From Polaribacter sp. (GTDB lineage Bacteria; Bacteroidota; Bacteroidia; Flavobacteriales; Flavobacteriaceae), in the NCBI GenBank assembly GCA_029238315.1, contig JAQWGI010000016.1, forward strand, positions 1 to 64,000: DNA of 64,000 bases, read 5' to 3'. Both the position numbers and the translations under genes were made by a program. Under the pieces are notes generated by a model, which saw only the letters and a list, made by a program, of their open reading frames with translations, made no database searches and was not told the DNA's origin. Shown one piece after another: positions 25,601-35,911 of the stretch. Numbering within the stretch: the stretch's first letter is position 1; each line of letters opens with the position of its first letter.

Positions 25601-26875
25601 TTATTGATTTCTCAACTCATTAAACCTCTCAACAACTCCACTATGTGTTACCGTTTTATCTTCAAAATATGAAACCATTTGTTCTTTTTCAGTTGCTGTT
25701 GCCTCTAACTGATTTAAAATATTCATCAAATGCATTTTCATATGTCCTTGTTGAATTCCGCTTGTCGTCAACGCTTTTAAAGCTGCAAAGTTTTGAGCTA
25801 AACCTGCAGTTGCAATAATCTGCATCAACTCTTTTGCTGTTGGCTTTTGCATCATCTCTAAAGACAATTTTGCCATTGGATGCAAGGCTGTTAACCCTCC
25901 AACAGTTCCTAAAGCTAACGGAATCTCAATCCAAAATTTAAAAATACCATTGTCAATGGTACAATGTGTTAAACTACTATAACTTCCAGATTTTGCAGCA
26001 AAGGCATGCGCTCCTGCTTCAATTGCTCTAAAATCATTTCCGGTAGCTAATACAACAGCGTCAATTCCGTTCATTATCCCTTTGTTATGCGTAACCGCTC
26101 TGTAAGGCTCTACCGATGCAATTTTTACTGCTTGATAAAACTTCTTCGCAAATTCTTGTGGATCTTGACCACCTAATTCATCTATCTTACAAGAAACCGA
26201 GGCTTTTACGGTACAATTAGGAACGTAATTTGACAAAATACTCATTACAATTTCTATCTCATCATTTCTAAATTCTTTGGCAATTGCCTCTAAACACGAA
26301 TTGATAAAATTTGCGCCCATTGAATCTTTCGTTTCAAAAGTTACATGTAATTGATAGTAGTTTTCTAATTTATCAGTTTTGTTTTTTAATTCAATATCTA
26401 AAATTCCGCCGCCACGTTTTTCCATGTTTTTTGTGATGGAAGCCGTTGCTCTATATAAATTTTCTTTTTGCTTTTCAAAATAAGATTTCAACTCTTTTTC
26501 ATCACCCGAAAACATAAAGTGTACTTGCCCTATTTTTGTTGTAGAAATCACTTCTGCTTTAAAGCCACCGCGAGAACTCCAATATTTTGCAACTTTTGAA
26601 GCTGCTGCAACTACAGAACTTTCTTCTACAACCATCGGAACTACATAATCTTTATTATTAATTACAAAGTTGGGTGCAACTCCATAAGGCAAATAAAAAT
26701 TAGAAATGGTATTCTCAATAAAATCATCGTGTAATTGTTGCAATTTTTGATCTGCATTCCAATACTGCTGTAGTGTTTTTATTATTTCTGGCTGCGAATT
26801 AAAATAATTTTTAGACAACCAATCAATCTTTTCTTGCTTGGTTAATTTTGAAAACCCTGAAATAATTTTAGACAT
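25601..26875 (-). CDS. Hydroxymethylglutaryl-CoA reductase, class II
   Basis: Enzyme of 424 residues interconverting HMG-CoA and mevalonate, the entry to the mevalonate pathway. Seen: FYLPYGVAPNFVINNKDYVVPMVVEESSVVAAASKVAKYW (catalytic Glu), DAVVLATGNDFRAIEAGAHAFAA, and GGLTALHPMAKLSLEM. Length and motifs fit the class II (bacterial) enzymes, often called degradative, although in flavobacteria it probably acts in biosynthesis because kinases and mvaD are nearby. It is separated from the GYDIA kinase only by the GIY-YIG unit. Confidence 0.93.
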   Translation of the reverse strand: MSKIISGFSKLTKQEKIDWLSKNYFNSQPEIIKTLQQYWNADQKLQQLHDDFIENTISNFYLPYGVAPNFVINNKDYVVPMVVEESSVVAAASKVAKYWSSRGGFKAEVISTTKIGQVHFMFSGDEKELKSYFEKQKENLYRATASITKNMEKRGGGILDIELKNKTDKLENYYQLHVTFETKDSMGANFINSCLEAIAKEFRNDEIEIVMSILSNYVPNCTVKASVSCKIDELGGQDPQEFAKKFYQAVKIASVEPYRAVTHNKGIMNGIDAVVLATGNDFRAIEAGAHAFAAKSGSYSSLTHCTIDNGIFKFWIEIPLALGTVGGLTALHPMAKLSLEMMQKPTAKELMQIIATAGLAQNFAALKALTTSGIQQGHMKMHLMNILNQLEATATEKEQMVSYFEDKTVTHSGVVERFNELRNQ

Positions 26876-27062
26876 TGATTCTTTAATTTTAAGAAATACA
26901 AAGATAAATGAATGGAATGAAAATCTCCTTAATAATCAATATTTCTATCTTTTTTAAAAGGATTTTTGCTGATTTTTCCGTAAACTTGGCAAGATTTTTA
27001 CGAAAATCTGTTTCTTACAAATAGAAACAACTAAAACTAACATTAATACCAGAAATACAATT

Positions 27063-28604
27063 ATGGCAGATTCAGTAGCTACTCAGCACAACGAACCGCA
27101 AATGTTCGGGCATCCTAAAGGATTATTTTATTTATTCTTTGCAGAACTATGGGAACGATTTAGTTTCTACGGAATGCGAGCATTATTAACGCTTTACATG
27201 GTTGAAGAAATTTTTAAATCTTTATCTAACAGAGATTATGCAACTGCAGCTGTATACGCTTCTTATGGTTCCTTAGTATATGCATCTACCGTAATTGGTG
27301 GACAAATTTCTGATAAAATTTTAGGAATGCGAAGCTCCATTTTTTTAGGCGGAATTTTAATGGCTGTTGGTCATTTTGTTTTAGCTGTAGAAAATGATAT
27401 TGCTTTTTTTCTGGCTCTAGCCTTCATTATAGTTGGTAACGGCTTCTTTAAACCAAACATTTCTACGTTTGTTGGAGCACTATACAAAGATGGTGATGTA
27501 AGAAAAGATTCTGGTTTTACCATTTTTTATATGGGTATTAATATTGGTGGATGGGCCGCTCCGTTATTATGTGGTTGGCTTGCTCTAGAATATGGCTATC
27601 ATTATGGTTTTGGCTTGGCAGGAATTGGAATGCTAACAGGATTAATTTTCTTTTGGAGCGGGATTCAAAAAAATGTTTTTGGAGATAAAGGGATGCCACC
27701 AAACAAAGAAATCTACGAAAAGAAAACATTAGGTATTGCTCAAAAAACTTTTATCCCGATAGTAGCAACTCTTTGTGTGCCTTTAATTGCATATATTTTA
27801 GCTTCTTACAAATCAATTACAACAGAAGATACTTTTTTAATTGGAGAGAAAAATCTAGTTGGATTGATCTTTTTAGCTATTGGAATTTCAATTGCTGCTT
27901 ATCTAATTAAAATTTTAGCTAGCTTAGGCTCTGAACAACGTAAAAAATTAATTATGGCAATTTTAATTACATTTTTTATGACCATGTTTTGGGGTTTTCA
28001 TGAATTATCTGGATCTGTAATTACCTTGTTTGCCTCTAGAAATGTTGCATTAGAAGGTATTATGACGGCAGCTCAAACGAACTCTCTAAACTCTATGTTT
28101 ATCATTATCTTAGCAATTCCTATTTCTTTGCTTTGGGGATATTTATCTAAAAAGAACTTGAATCCAAGAACCCCTTATAAATTTGGTTTAGGATTACTTT
28201 TAGCCGGAGCAAGTTTTTATATTCTTTCTATTAGTGGTGCCAATGCAGATGAAAACGGAATGGTTCCTTTTGCTTATTTATTTATCATGTATTTTATTTT
28301 ATCAATCGGAGAATTATTTATGTCTCCTGTTGGATTGTCTAAAATCACAGATTTATCACCAAAAAAAATCGTGGCATTTATGATGGGAATTTGGTTCTTA
28401 TCTTCTGCTTATGCGTTTCAAATTGTTGGATTTATTGGAAAACAATTATCAATTGAAAGTACAGATGCAAATGTTGGTGGCTTAGATACTTTAGAAGTTT
28501 ACACAAACGGATTTCATTTAATTGCTATGTATGCAATTGGTGCAGGTGTAATTGTACTTTTATTTTCTCCTTTAATGAAAAAATTACTAGGAGACGTTCA
28601 TTAA
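27063..28604 (+). CDS. Proton-dependent oligopeptide transporter (POT/PTR2)
   Basis: Membrane protein of 513 residues with 12-14 predicted helices. The POT signature AELWERFSFYGMRALLTLYMV (the ExxER-type proton-coupling motif) is at about 28-48, and a FYMGINIGGWAAPLLCGWL segment matches the second PTR2 motif. It imports di- and tripeptides with protons across the inner membrane. Its likely role here is uptake of the peptides produced by the many peptidases of the region. It has its own downstream terminator. Confidence 0.93.
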   Translation: MADSVATQHNEPQMFGHPKGLFYLFFAELWERFSFYGMRALLTLYMVEEIFKSLSNRDYATAAVYASYGSLVYASTVIGGQISDKILGMRSSIFLGGILMAVGHFVLAVENDIAFFLALAFIIVGNGFFKPNISTFVGALYKDGDVRKDSGFTIFYMGINIGGWAAPLLCGWLALEYGYHYGFGLAGIGMLTGLIFFWSGIQKNVFGDKGMPPNKEIYEKKTLGIAQKTFIPIVATLCVPLIAYILASYKSITTEDTFLIGEKNLVGLIFLAIGISIAAYLIKILASLGSEQRKKLIMAILITFFMTMFWGFHELSGSVITLFASRNVALEGIMTAAQTNSLNSMFIIILAIPISLLWGYLSKKNLNPRTPYKFGLGLLLAGASFYILSISGANADENGMVPFAYLFIMYFILSIGELFMSPVGLSKITDLSPKKIVAFMMGIWFLSSAYAFQIVGFIGKQLSIESTDANVGGLDTLEVYTNGFHLIAMYAIGAGVIVLLFSPLMKKLLGDVH

Positions 28605-28629
28605 AAAAATATTATTAACATTACTTTAC

Positions 28630-28656
28630 AAAAAGCACCATTTTATGGTGCTTTTT
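28630..28656 (+). terminator. Terminator after the POT transporter gene
   Basis: AAAAAGCACCAT pairs with ATGGTGCTTTTT around a three-base loop, followed by a T-rich tract. Confidence 0.9.
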
Positions 28657-28696
28657 ATTTTTGTAAATTTGTTGCTTAGGTTTTGAGATATACAAC

Positions 28697-29218
28697 ATGA
28701 AAAAAATACTATTCTTCTTTATAATTACACTTGCATTACAAACAAATGCACAAGAAAAAGTAAACTGGCTTTCTTTTGAAAAAGCAATTGAAATCAATAA
28801 AACAAACCCAAAACCTTTATTAGTTTCTATTTATACAGATTGGTGCGGTTGGTGTAAAAAAATGTACAACGAAACGTATACAAATCCAGTAATTGCAAAG
28901 TATGTGAATGATAATTATCATGCTATAAAGTTAAACGGAGAAGGCAAAGAGCCAATTACTTATAAAGACTATACGTTTAAATACAATCAAGAAGGAAAAA
29001 GTAAATATCACGAATTGAGTGCCGCATTGCAAAACGGAAAATTAAGTTACCCAACAACAATTATCTTAAACAAAGAAGAACAATTGCTAGATCGAATTCC
29101 AGGATATTTACCAGCAAAAAAAATGGAAATGGTGTTGGCATTTTTTATAACAAAAGACCGAAAAGTAAAAAAATGGGATGATTTTGCAAAGAACTTCAAA
29201 AGTAATATAAAGGAATAA
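28697..29218 (+). CDS. Secreted thioredoxin-fold protein
   Basis: Protein of 173 residues with a signal peptide ending near LQTNAQ. The thioredoxin fold carries a WCGWC active site (YTDWCGWCKKMYNETY, about 47-62), and the cis-Pro region reads LSYPTTIILN. It resembles DUF255/thioredoxin_7 periplasmic thiol proteins. Its role is probably reduction or isomerisation of envelope disulfides; the partner is unknown. It stands alone between the POT gene and comEC. Confidence 0.85.
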   Translation: MKKILFFFIITLALQTNAQEKVNWLSFEKAIEINKTNPKPLLVSIYTDWCGWCKKMYNETYTNPVIAKYVNDNYHAIKLNGEGKEPITYKDYTFKYNQEGKSKYHELSAALQNGKLSYPTTIILNKEEQLLDRIPGYLPAKKMEMVLAFFITKDRKVKKWDDFAKNFKSNIKE

Positions 29219-29274
29219 GTTACTGCTTTTTTTCGCTTCAAACAAAATCAAGAACTTTAGCTTTTTAAATATTA

Positions 29275-29294
29275 GGTCTCGACTCCACTCGACC
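29275..29294. repeat. Palindromic element, stem GGTC/GACC
   Basis: GGTC, core variant TCGACTCCACTC, GACC, in the gap between the thioredoxin-like gene and comEC. It is the one copy in the window without an inverted partner. Confidence 0.8.
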
Positions 29295-29307
29295 AGACAT
29301 AACCAAA

Positions 29308-31338
29308 TTACTCTTTAAATATTATTGCGCCATTCTCTGCTGTGTAATAAAACGGAACATTCTTTTTATCACAGATTAACTTCCAAGTTATAACTTGACT
29401 TTTATAATTTGATGCATCAGCAATTATTTGCTTTGGCTGCAAATTATTAATCAATCTTTCTAAATTAATTTTTGGTGATTGCATTAGTAAAACTATTGGT
29501 TTTAATTGATTTCCTAATTGATAAACACCCAAACTATCAATCAATAAAAAAGTAGTATTTTTAAATTGGTAAGTATTAGAAAGTTGATTTATAAACTGAG
29601 TCTTTTTAACCTTCTTCCCTATTTTATAATCTTTAATTGCATTTAGATTTCTGATACTTAACGAATCTAAATCATGATAAATTTTTAAACTCCCATTGTA
29701 ATTTTCTCCAATAATTGTGTTTCTACTTTTATTAAAAACAACAAATTCGGTTGTAGTTTCTGTTTGATGTTTCTCATAAAAAATACTCAACTGAAAAATG
29801 ACAATTAAAGCTAAAAATACAATCACAGATTTATATGTTTTTTTCTCAAAATATCGAAAACCAAAAATCAAACACAAATAAGAAATTATTAAAAGCAATG
29901 ATGAAAACGAAATCTCTTTTATTAAAAAAGATTCTTGTATAGAAATCCAACTTACAAATTTGTTCATCAACGAAATAATAAACATATAAACATCAGCAAG
30001 AAAACTTGGCAATACTTGAAATAACGACAACGTAATTACTAAAATTCCGAACATTAAAATAACACCGATAAACGGAATAATCACCAAATTAGACAACATA
30101 AATAATCCTGGAAATTGATGAAAATAAAATAAACTCACAGGTAAAACCCCCAATTGCGCAGCAACAGAAACCGTAAATAATTGCCAAAATTTATTCGTTA
30201 TCATCCATTTTGGATTCCATAAATTATACAATTTTGGTTGAATAGCAACAATGCTAAAAACTGCCAAATAACTTAATTGAAAACCAACATCAAACAAAAA
30301 CATTGGTTTGCAAATTAGCAACACAAACATCGACGCAATTAATGTGTATTGCACAAACGTTTTTCGATTGAATGTCATTCCGATTGCAATTGCGGTAAAC
30401 ATTGTTACAGCCCTTACAACGGATGCTGATAAACCTGCAATAATTGCAAAAAACCACAACAATAAAACGATTAAAAAAATTTTAATGATTTTTCCGTTTT
30501 TGATTTTTTCAAGTGGTTTTAAAATGAAAGATAAAATCAATAAAATAATTCCGACATGCAAACCAGAAACTGCCAAAATATGTATTGCGCCAGCGTTTGT
30601 ATAATCTTCTAATAAATCTTTAGAAATATCTTTTCGTTGTCCGAGAATCAAGGCTTTTATCACCGCTAACTCTTCTCCTTTAAATCCGTTATTTATTAAT
30701 TCTTTTTCAATTTCACTTCGGATATTTTCCGCAATTCTATAAATAGAATTTTCTTTAGAGTTCTTAACCAGATAAGCTGTATTTCGTAAAAATACTTGAT
30801 GATAAACACCTTGCTTTTCGAGATATTTTTTATAGTTAAATTGATATGGATTTAATGGTTTTGAGACTTCGTTTAATGCTGATTTAAACAAAAATGTTGA
30901 ACCCATATTTACTTCTGATTTTAAACTATCCTTTTGAACGTTTAACAGAACAATTCCCGCAGTATTTTCATTTCCGACTTTATTTATTGAACCTAAATAC
31001 TTATCATAATACAAATTACTTTTCAGCACTTTTTCTACTTTAAAAGTAATTAAAGAATCTTGTGAGTAATAGTTGGCATAGTAATTCTTTCTATTGAAAT
31101 CATTCTGAAAAAACACCGTAAACATTCCGATGAGAACAAAGAAAATCCAGCTAGAAACTGTAAAAGAAAAATGCCTTTTTAAATATTTGAAAAGAAAAAT
31201 TAGTACTAAAAAAACAGCAAAAACGAAAAGTGTTTTCGCAAAAGAATATTGCCATAATTTATATTGAAATTGCAATACAATTCCGATAATTAAGCAAATA
31301 GTAAAATGAGTTGGTAAAAAACTTAGCAACTTTTTCAT
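29308..31338 (-). CDS. comEC: ComEC/Rec2-type competence protein
   Basis: Membrane protein of 676 residues with an N-terminal helical pair, a DUF4131-like OB region (about 60-190), then the Competence domain. The Competence domain is recognised by GAIHILAVSGLHVGIILLILSFIL and GLSASVVRAVTMFTAIAIGMTFNRK. The C-terminal soluble part is short and does not show the full metallo-beta-lactamase HxHxDH signature, common in flavobacterial members. By family it forms the channel that brings single-stranded DNA across the inner membrane. It starts 30 bases after lpxB. Confidence 0.9.
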   Translation of the reverse strand: MKKLLSFLPTHFTICLIIGIVLQFQYKLWQYSFAKTLFVFAVFLVLIFLFKYLKRHFSFTVSSWIFFVLIGMFTVFFQNDFNRKNYYANYYSQDSLITFKVEKVLKSNLYYDKYLGSINKVGNENTAGIVLLNVQKDSLKSEVNMGSTFLFKSALNEVSKPLNPYQFNYKKYLEKQGVYHQVFLRNTAYLVKNSKENSIYRIAENIRSEIEKELINNGFKGEELAVIKALILGQRKDISKDLLEDYTNAGAIHILAVSGLHVGIILLILSFILKPLEKIKNGKIIKIFLIVLLLWFFAIIAGLSASVVRAVTMFTAIAIGMTFNRKTFVQYTLIASMFVLLICKPMFLFDVGFQLSYLAVFSIVAIQPKLYNLWNPKWMITNKFWQLFTVSVAAQLGVLPVSLFYFHQFPGLFMLSNLVIIPFIGVILMFGILVITLSLFQVLPSFLADVYMFIISLMNKFVSWISIQESFLIKEISFSSLLLIISYLCLIFGFRYFEKKTYKSVIVFLALIVIFQLSIFYEKHQTETTTEFVVFNKSRNTIIGENYNGSLKIYHDLDSLSIRNLNAIKDYKIGKKVKKTQFINQLSNTYQFKNTTFLLIDSLGVYQLGNQLKPIVLLMQSPKINLERLINNLQPKQIIADASNYKSQVITWKLICDKKNVPFYYTAENGAIIFKE

Positions 31339-31368
31339 AGCATGATAAAGTTACTAAAAAAAATAATG

Positions 31369-32478
31369 TTATTGCAACCCTTCAATAATCAATCTTGCAG
31401 ATTCAGTAGAAGCCCCTTTTCCACCAAGAATTTTCTCTAATTCGTAGTATTCTAAAAACAAATTTTCTCGATGTTTATCATCAAGAATTTTAATCAATTC
31501 TTTAGTTAATTTTTTCTTATTAAAATCAGATTGAATTAACTCTGTTACTACTTCTTTATCCATGATTAAATTGACTAAAGAGATAAATTTTAGCGTAATA
31601 ATTCGCTTCGCAATTGCAAATGTAATTGCGCTTCCTTTGTAGCAAACTACTTGCGGAATTTTAAACATTGCGGTTTCTAAAGTTGCGGTTCCGGAAGTTA
31701 CCAAAGCAGCGAACGAAACACTTAATAAATCGTAGGTTTTATTGTTGATAAATTGCACATTATCTGTCTTTATAAACTGCTGATAAAATTCAAAATCTTG
31801 ACTTGGCGCGCCAGCAATTACAAATTGGTATTCTTTAAAATCATCGACCAAAGAAAGCATTACAGATAACATTTTTACAATTTCTTGCTTTCTACTTCCG
31901 GGTAATAAAGCAATAATTTTCTTATCGCTTAGTTGATGTTCTTTTCTGAAATTTGCTTCATTCACTTGCTTTCTATCAGCAATTGCATCTAATAATGGAT
32001 GACCAACAAAGTTTACCTCATAATTGTGTTTTGCGTAAAATTTTTTTTCGAAAGGTAGAATTACATTCATCATATCTACATCTCTTTTAATCTTTTCTAC
32101 TCTGCTAGATCTTGACGCCCAAACTTGTGGAGAAATGTAATAATTGGTTCTAAACTTGTGTTGCTTTGCCCATTTTGCAATTCGTAAATTGAAACCAGAA
32201 TAGTCAATAAAAACAACAACATCTGGCTGAAATGCTTCAATGTCTTTTTTACAAAAAGCAATGTTTTTAAATATGGTTGGAATGTTGGCAATCACTTCTA
32301 CAAACCCCATAAAAGCCAATTCTTTGTAATGTTTTACCAACGTTGCTCCAGCATTTTCCATTAAATCTCCGCCCCAACATCTAATAGTTGCATTTTTGTC
32401 TTGTTTAAACAATGCTTTTATTAGGTTAGATCCGTGTAAATCTCCTGATGCTTCTCCAGCAATTATGTAGTATTTCAT
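31369..32478 (-). CDS. lpxB: Lipid-A-disaccharide synthase
   Basis: Glycosyltransferase of 369 residues (family GT19) that joins UDP-2,3-diacylglucosamine and lipid X in lipid A synthesis. Signatures: YYIIAGEASGDLHGSNLIKAL, FMGFVEV, FIDYSGFNLRIAKW, VNFVGHPLLDAI and ALLPGSRKQEI. It is the normal length for LpxB. It lies in an apparent operon surE, small membrane protein, lpxB, comEC. Confidence 0.96.
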   Translation of the reverse strand: MKYYIIAGEASGDLHGSNLIKALFKQDKNATIRCWGGDLMENAGATLVKHYKELAFMGFVEVIANIPTIFKNIAFCKKDIEAFQPDVVVFIDYSGFNLRIAKWAKQHKFRTNYYISPQVWASRSSRVEKIKRDVDMMNVILPFEKKFYAKHNYEVNFVGHPLLDAIADRKQVNEANFRKEHQLSDKKIIALLPGSRKQEIVKMLSVMLSLVDDFKEYQFVIAGAPSQDFEFYQQFIKTDNVQFINNKTYDLLSVSFAALVTSGTATLETAMFKIPQVVCYKGSAITFAIAKRIITLKFISLVNLIMDKEVVTELIQSDFNKKKLTKELIKILDDKHRENLFLEYYELEKILGGKGASTESARLIIEGLQ

Positions 32479-32500
32479 TCTTTATATTAAGAATTTAAAC

Positions 32501-32788
32501 TTAAAACAACTTGATTACAAAGGTAGTAATTGCAATTAAAATTGTGGTTAACAAAACGCCTCTTGCTCTGTAATCTTGTTTCTTTTTGATGAAAATAAAA
32601 AACACAAACAAATTAGGAATTGCCGCTAAGGTTAATATTTTCCCTGTTAAATTTTGTTCTTTTATGACGTTTAGGGTTTCTTGAAAATCAAATTTCGAGA
32701 AAAATTCTATATAAATAAAGACGCCAGCTAAAGTTGCAAAAATGGAAACTAAAACACCAATTAGCATTTCTTTTTTTACAAATCCCAT
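32501..32788 (-). CDS. Small inner-membrane protein, 95 residues
   Basis: Three hydrophobic segments (about 8-28, 50-67 and 75-93) with basic loops (KKKQDYRARG) and no known motif. The start overlaps the end of surE by 13 bases and the gene precedes lpxB by 22 bases, so it is translationally coupled to a conserved gene pair. Function is unknown. Confidence 0.75.
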   Translation of the reverse strand: MGFVKKEMLIGVLVSIFATLAGVFIYIEFFSKFDFQETLNVIKEQNLTGKILTLAAIPNLFVFFIFIKKKQDYRARGVLLTTILIAITTFVIKLF

Positions 32789-33546
32789 GTGTTTAATTTT
32801 TGAATCGTGTGATGCGCAGTCATATCAAATTGCACAGGAACTACAGAAACAAACCCGTTATTTAGCGCCCAAATATCTGTGTCTTCTCCTTTGTCTTTAC
32901 ACACAAACTCTCCAGACAACCAATAATATTCTTTTCCATTTGGACTGGTTCTTTTGTCAAAATTCTCTTGCCAATTACCATTTGCTTGTCTACATATTTT
33001 AATTCCTTTTAGTTCCTTTTCTGGTAAATTTGGAATATTTACATTTAAAACAGTTGCATCTGGAATCTTATTCTTTAATGCTTCTAAAACAATCTCTTTT
33101 ACAATTTTTTTAGCTGCTGTAAAATCTGCGTGCCAATTAAAATCTAACAACGAAAAACCAATTGCAGGCACACCTTCAATTCCTGCTTCTACAGCAGCAC
33201 TCATGGTGCCAGAATAAATTACATTTATAGAAGAGTTAGATCCATGATTAATACCAGAAACACACAGGTCTGGCTTTCTATTTAAAATACTGTTCACCGC
33301 CATTTTAACACAATCTGCAGGAGTTCCAGAGCAGCTATATTCTATTTGCGGACCATCATCAACAGTTATTGAATTACAATGCAACACATTATCAACCGTA
33401 ATTGCGTGTCCCATTCCGCTTTGCGGACTGTCTGGCGCTACTACAAAAACATCTCCAATTTCGTTCATTACTTCTATCAAAGCTCGAATTCCTGGAGCAG
33501 TTATCCCATCATCATTTGTCACTAAAATTAAAGGTCTTTCTTTCAT
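32776..33546 (-). CDS. surE: 5'/3'-nucleotidase SurE
   Basis: Phosphatase of 256 residues. The metal site LVTNDDGITAPGIRAL (Asp-Asp) sits at the N-terminus; VVAPDSPQSGMGHAIT, CSGTPADCVKMAVN and SGINHGSNSSINVIYSGTMSAAVE follow as in SurE. By family it removes phosphate from nucleoside monophosphates. It is the first gene of the surE-lpxB-comEC run. Confidence 0.96.
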   Translation of the reverse strand: MKERPLILVTNDDGITAPGIRALIEVMNEIGDVFVVAPDSPQSGMGHAITVDNVLHCNSITVDDGPQIEYSCSGTPADCVKMAVNSILNRKPDLCVSGINHGSNSSINVIYSGTMSAAVEAGIEGVPAIGFSLLDFNWHADFTAAKKIVKEIVLEALKNKIPDATVLNVNIPNLPEKELKGIKICRQANGNWQENFDKRTSPNGKEYYWLSGEFVCKDKGEDTDIWALNNGFVSVVPVQFDMTAHHTIQKLNTWDL

Positions 33547-33771
33547 AATTGTGTTTTATGTGTAACAAATGTAATATATTTTTATGGAGTTTTTAGCCTA
33601 CTGTTTTTAACATTTTGTAAACAGAACAACAGCTGTTTTTTAAGTAACATTGTGGGAGTGAAATCATAAAAAAAAGCTAATTAAATTTGTACTATCATTT
33701 CTGGTATAATTTTAGTAGTTTGCATTGCTTTAAAATTGCAAAAAAGATTTTAAATTACAATTACGAAGAAC

Positions 33772-35898
33772 ATGAACATGAAGAGAACATTTAAATTTAT
33801 AATTCCGTTTGTAGCATTTTTTATTTTGCTATCTAGTTTTACAACAAATCCAGTAAAAAACGACCCAAAAAAAGATAAGGTATTAATTTCTGTAATTAAT
33901 TACATGCTTACCAATGGTCATTATTTGCCAAAAGATTTGGATGATGATTTTTCTGAACATGTTTTTAAAACTTTTACCGAAGGATTAGATCCATCAAAAA
34001 GGTATTTTACACAGGAAGATATTGCAGATTTTGCGCAATACAAATACTTAATTGACAATCAACTTAAAAAAGCAGATTTGGCTTTTTATCATTTAGTATA
34101 TGGAAGATTTACTGAGAAAATTAAATCAGCAAAAAAATATTACGGGCAAATTTTAGCGCAACCTTTTAATTTTAACAAAAGAGAGTCTATTGATGTTGAT
34201 TATAGTAAAGCCTCATTTCCAGCAAATGAAACTGAATTAATCAATAACTGGAGAAAACAATTAAAATTAAATACGTTAAGTAGAATTCAAGAAAAACAAG
34301 ACTTAGAAGATAATAAAGCGGAAAGTGATAAAAAATTCAAAAAATCTTCTTTTAAAACTTTAGAAGCAAACGCAAGAAAAGAAGTATTTAAAAGCATGGA
34401 TGAATTGTATATCAGAATAGAAGAGTTAGAAAATTCTGATTGGTTTTCAACGTTTTTAAATAGTATTATTACTGGTTTTGACCCACATTCAACTTATATG
34501 GCACCAAATGTTAAAGAACGCTTTGATGTTGATATGTCTGGTAAAATTGAAGGAATTGGAGCAAGATTACAAAAAAAAGGGAATTATACGCATGTTTTTG
34601 AAGTTGTTCCTGGCGGACCAGCATGGAAAAAACAAGAACTTGAAGCTGGTGATATTATACTAAAAGTTGCGCAAGGAGATCAAGAGCCTTTAGAGATTGT
34701 TGGAATGCGTTTAGACGACGCCATCAAATTTATCAAAGGAAAAAAAGGAACAGAGGTTAGACTAACTGTTAAGAAAAAATTAGACAATTCAATTCGTGTT
34801 ATTTCTATCACAAGAGATATTGTTCAACTTGGAGAAACGTACGTAAAATCTAGTGTTGTAAATAAAAGTGGACAGAAATTTGGCGTTATTAACTTACCAC
34901 AATTCTATATCGATTTTAGCGATAAAAACTTTAGAGATTCTGCAAAAGACATGGAAAAAGAAATTGCAAATCTAAAAAAAGAAAACGTTGAAGGTTTGTT
35001 AATCGACCTAAGAAATAACGGTGGCGGTTCTTTAAAAACTGCTATTGAAATTGCAGGATTATTTATTAGTGATGGTCCAATTGTACAAGTAAAGTATAGA
35101 GGAGATAAACCTAGAGTTCAAAATGATAAAGATTCTAAAATTCAATGGGGTGGACCTTTAGTTATTTTGGTAAATGAATTATCTGCATCAGCTTCAGAAA
35201 TTTTTGCTGCTGCCATGCAAGATTATAATCGAGCGGTAATTATTGGCGGAAATCAAACGTTTGGCAAAGGGACTGTTCAAAACATTTTACCAATCAATCA
35301 ATTTTACCCAGACTATAAAGAAGATTTAGGTTTCTTAAAGATGACCATTCAGAAGTTTTATCGCGTAAACGGTGGTTCTACTCAAAAAGAAGGTGTGTAT
35401 TCTGATATTGCAATGCCAAGCAGATATAGTTATATGAAAGTTGGAGAAAGAGATTTAGAAGGTGCATTGGATTGGGATAAAGTTGCAAAAGCAAATTACA
35501 CTCCTGTTAATACTTACGAGAATTTTAATGCTGTTGTTAACGAAAGTAAAGAACGAATTATGCAAAATCCAAATTTTTCTTTAATTAATGATTATGCAAA
35601 ATGGCTAAAGAAAAGACAAGACGACACGACATATTCACTTAATTTAAAACAATTTGAGAAAGAAGAAAAAAAGCATAAAAAAGAAAGTGAGAAGTTTAAA
35701 TCTGTTTTTAAATTTGATTCTAAATTAACTTTTGAATCACCCAAAAGCGAATTACCTCTGATTAAAAAAGAGCTAATTGATGGAGATAAAAGAACGGCTT
35801 GGCATCAAAATTTAGCAAAAGACATATACATCAATGAAGCTTTGAACGTACTAAGTCAATTACGAATGAAAAACATGAACCAAACCATAAAAAATTAA
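33772..35898 (+). CDS. prc: C-terminal processing protease (tail-specific protease)
   Basis: Protein of 708 residues with an N-terminal signal or anchor, a helical TSP_NTD domain (about 30-240), a PDZ domain (GKIEGIGARLQKKGNYTHVFEVVPGGPAW), an S41 protease domain and a DUF3340 tail. The catalytic dyad is visible: Ser in LSASASEIFAAAMQ and Lys in NQTFGKGTVQ. It degrades or trims periplasmic proteins at C-termini. An alternative start at the second Met (33778) is equally possible. Confidence 0.93.
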   Translation: MNMKRTFKFIIPFVAFFILLSSFTTNPVKNDPKKDKVLISVINYMLTNGHYLPKDLDDDFSEHVFKTFTEGLDPSKRYFTQEDIADFAQYKYLIDNQLKKADLAFYHLVYGRFTEKIKSAKKYYGQILAQPFNFNKRESIDVDYSKASFPANETELINNWRKQLKLNTLSRIQEKQDLEDNKAESDKKFKKSSFKTLEANARKEVFKSMDELYIRIEELENSDWFSTFLNSIITGFDPHSTYMAPNVKERFDVDMSGKIEGIGARLQKKGNYTHVFEVVPGGPAWKKQELEAGDIILKVAQGDQEPLEIVGMRLDDAIKFIKGKKGTEVRLTVKKKLDNSIRVISITRDIVQLGETYVKSSVVNKSGQKFGVINLPQFYIDFSDKNFRDSAKDMEKEIANLKKENVEGLLIDLRNNGGGSLKTAIEIAGLFISDGPIVQVKYRGDKPRVQNDKDSKIQWGGPLVILVNELSASASEIFAAAMQDYNRAVIIGGNQTFGKGTVQNILPINQFYPDYKEDLGFLKMTIQKFYRVNGGSTQKEGVYSDIAMPSRYSYMKVGERDLEGALDWDKVAKANYTPVNTYENFNAVVNESKERIMQNPNFSLINDYAKWLKKRQDDTTYSLNLKQFEKEEKKHKKESEKFKSVFKFDSKLTFESPKSELPLIKKELIDGDKRTAWHQNLAKDIYINEALNVLSQLRMKNMNQTIKN

Positions 35899-35911
35899 GG
35901 ATTCTATTTTT

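Noticed and set aside
33650-33689. Promoter for prc (TTG and TAAATTTG)
   Set aside because: The -7 box fits but the spacing to TTG is 29 bases, so it is not listed as a feature.
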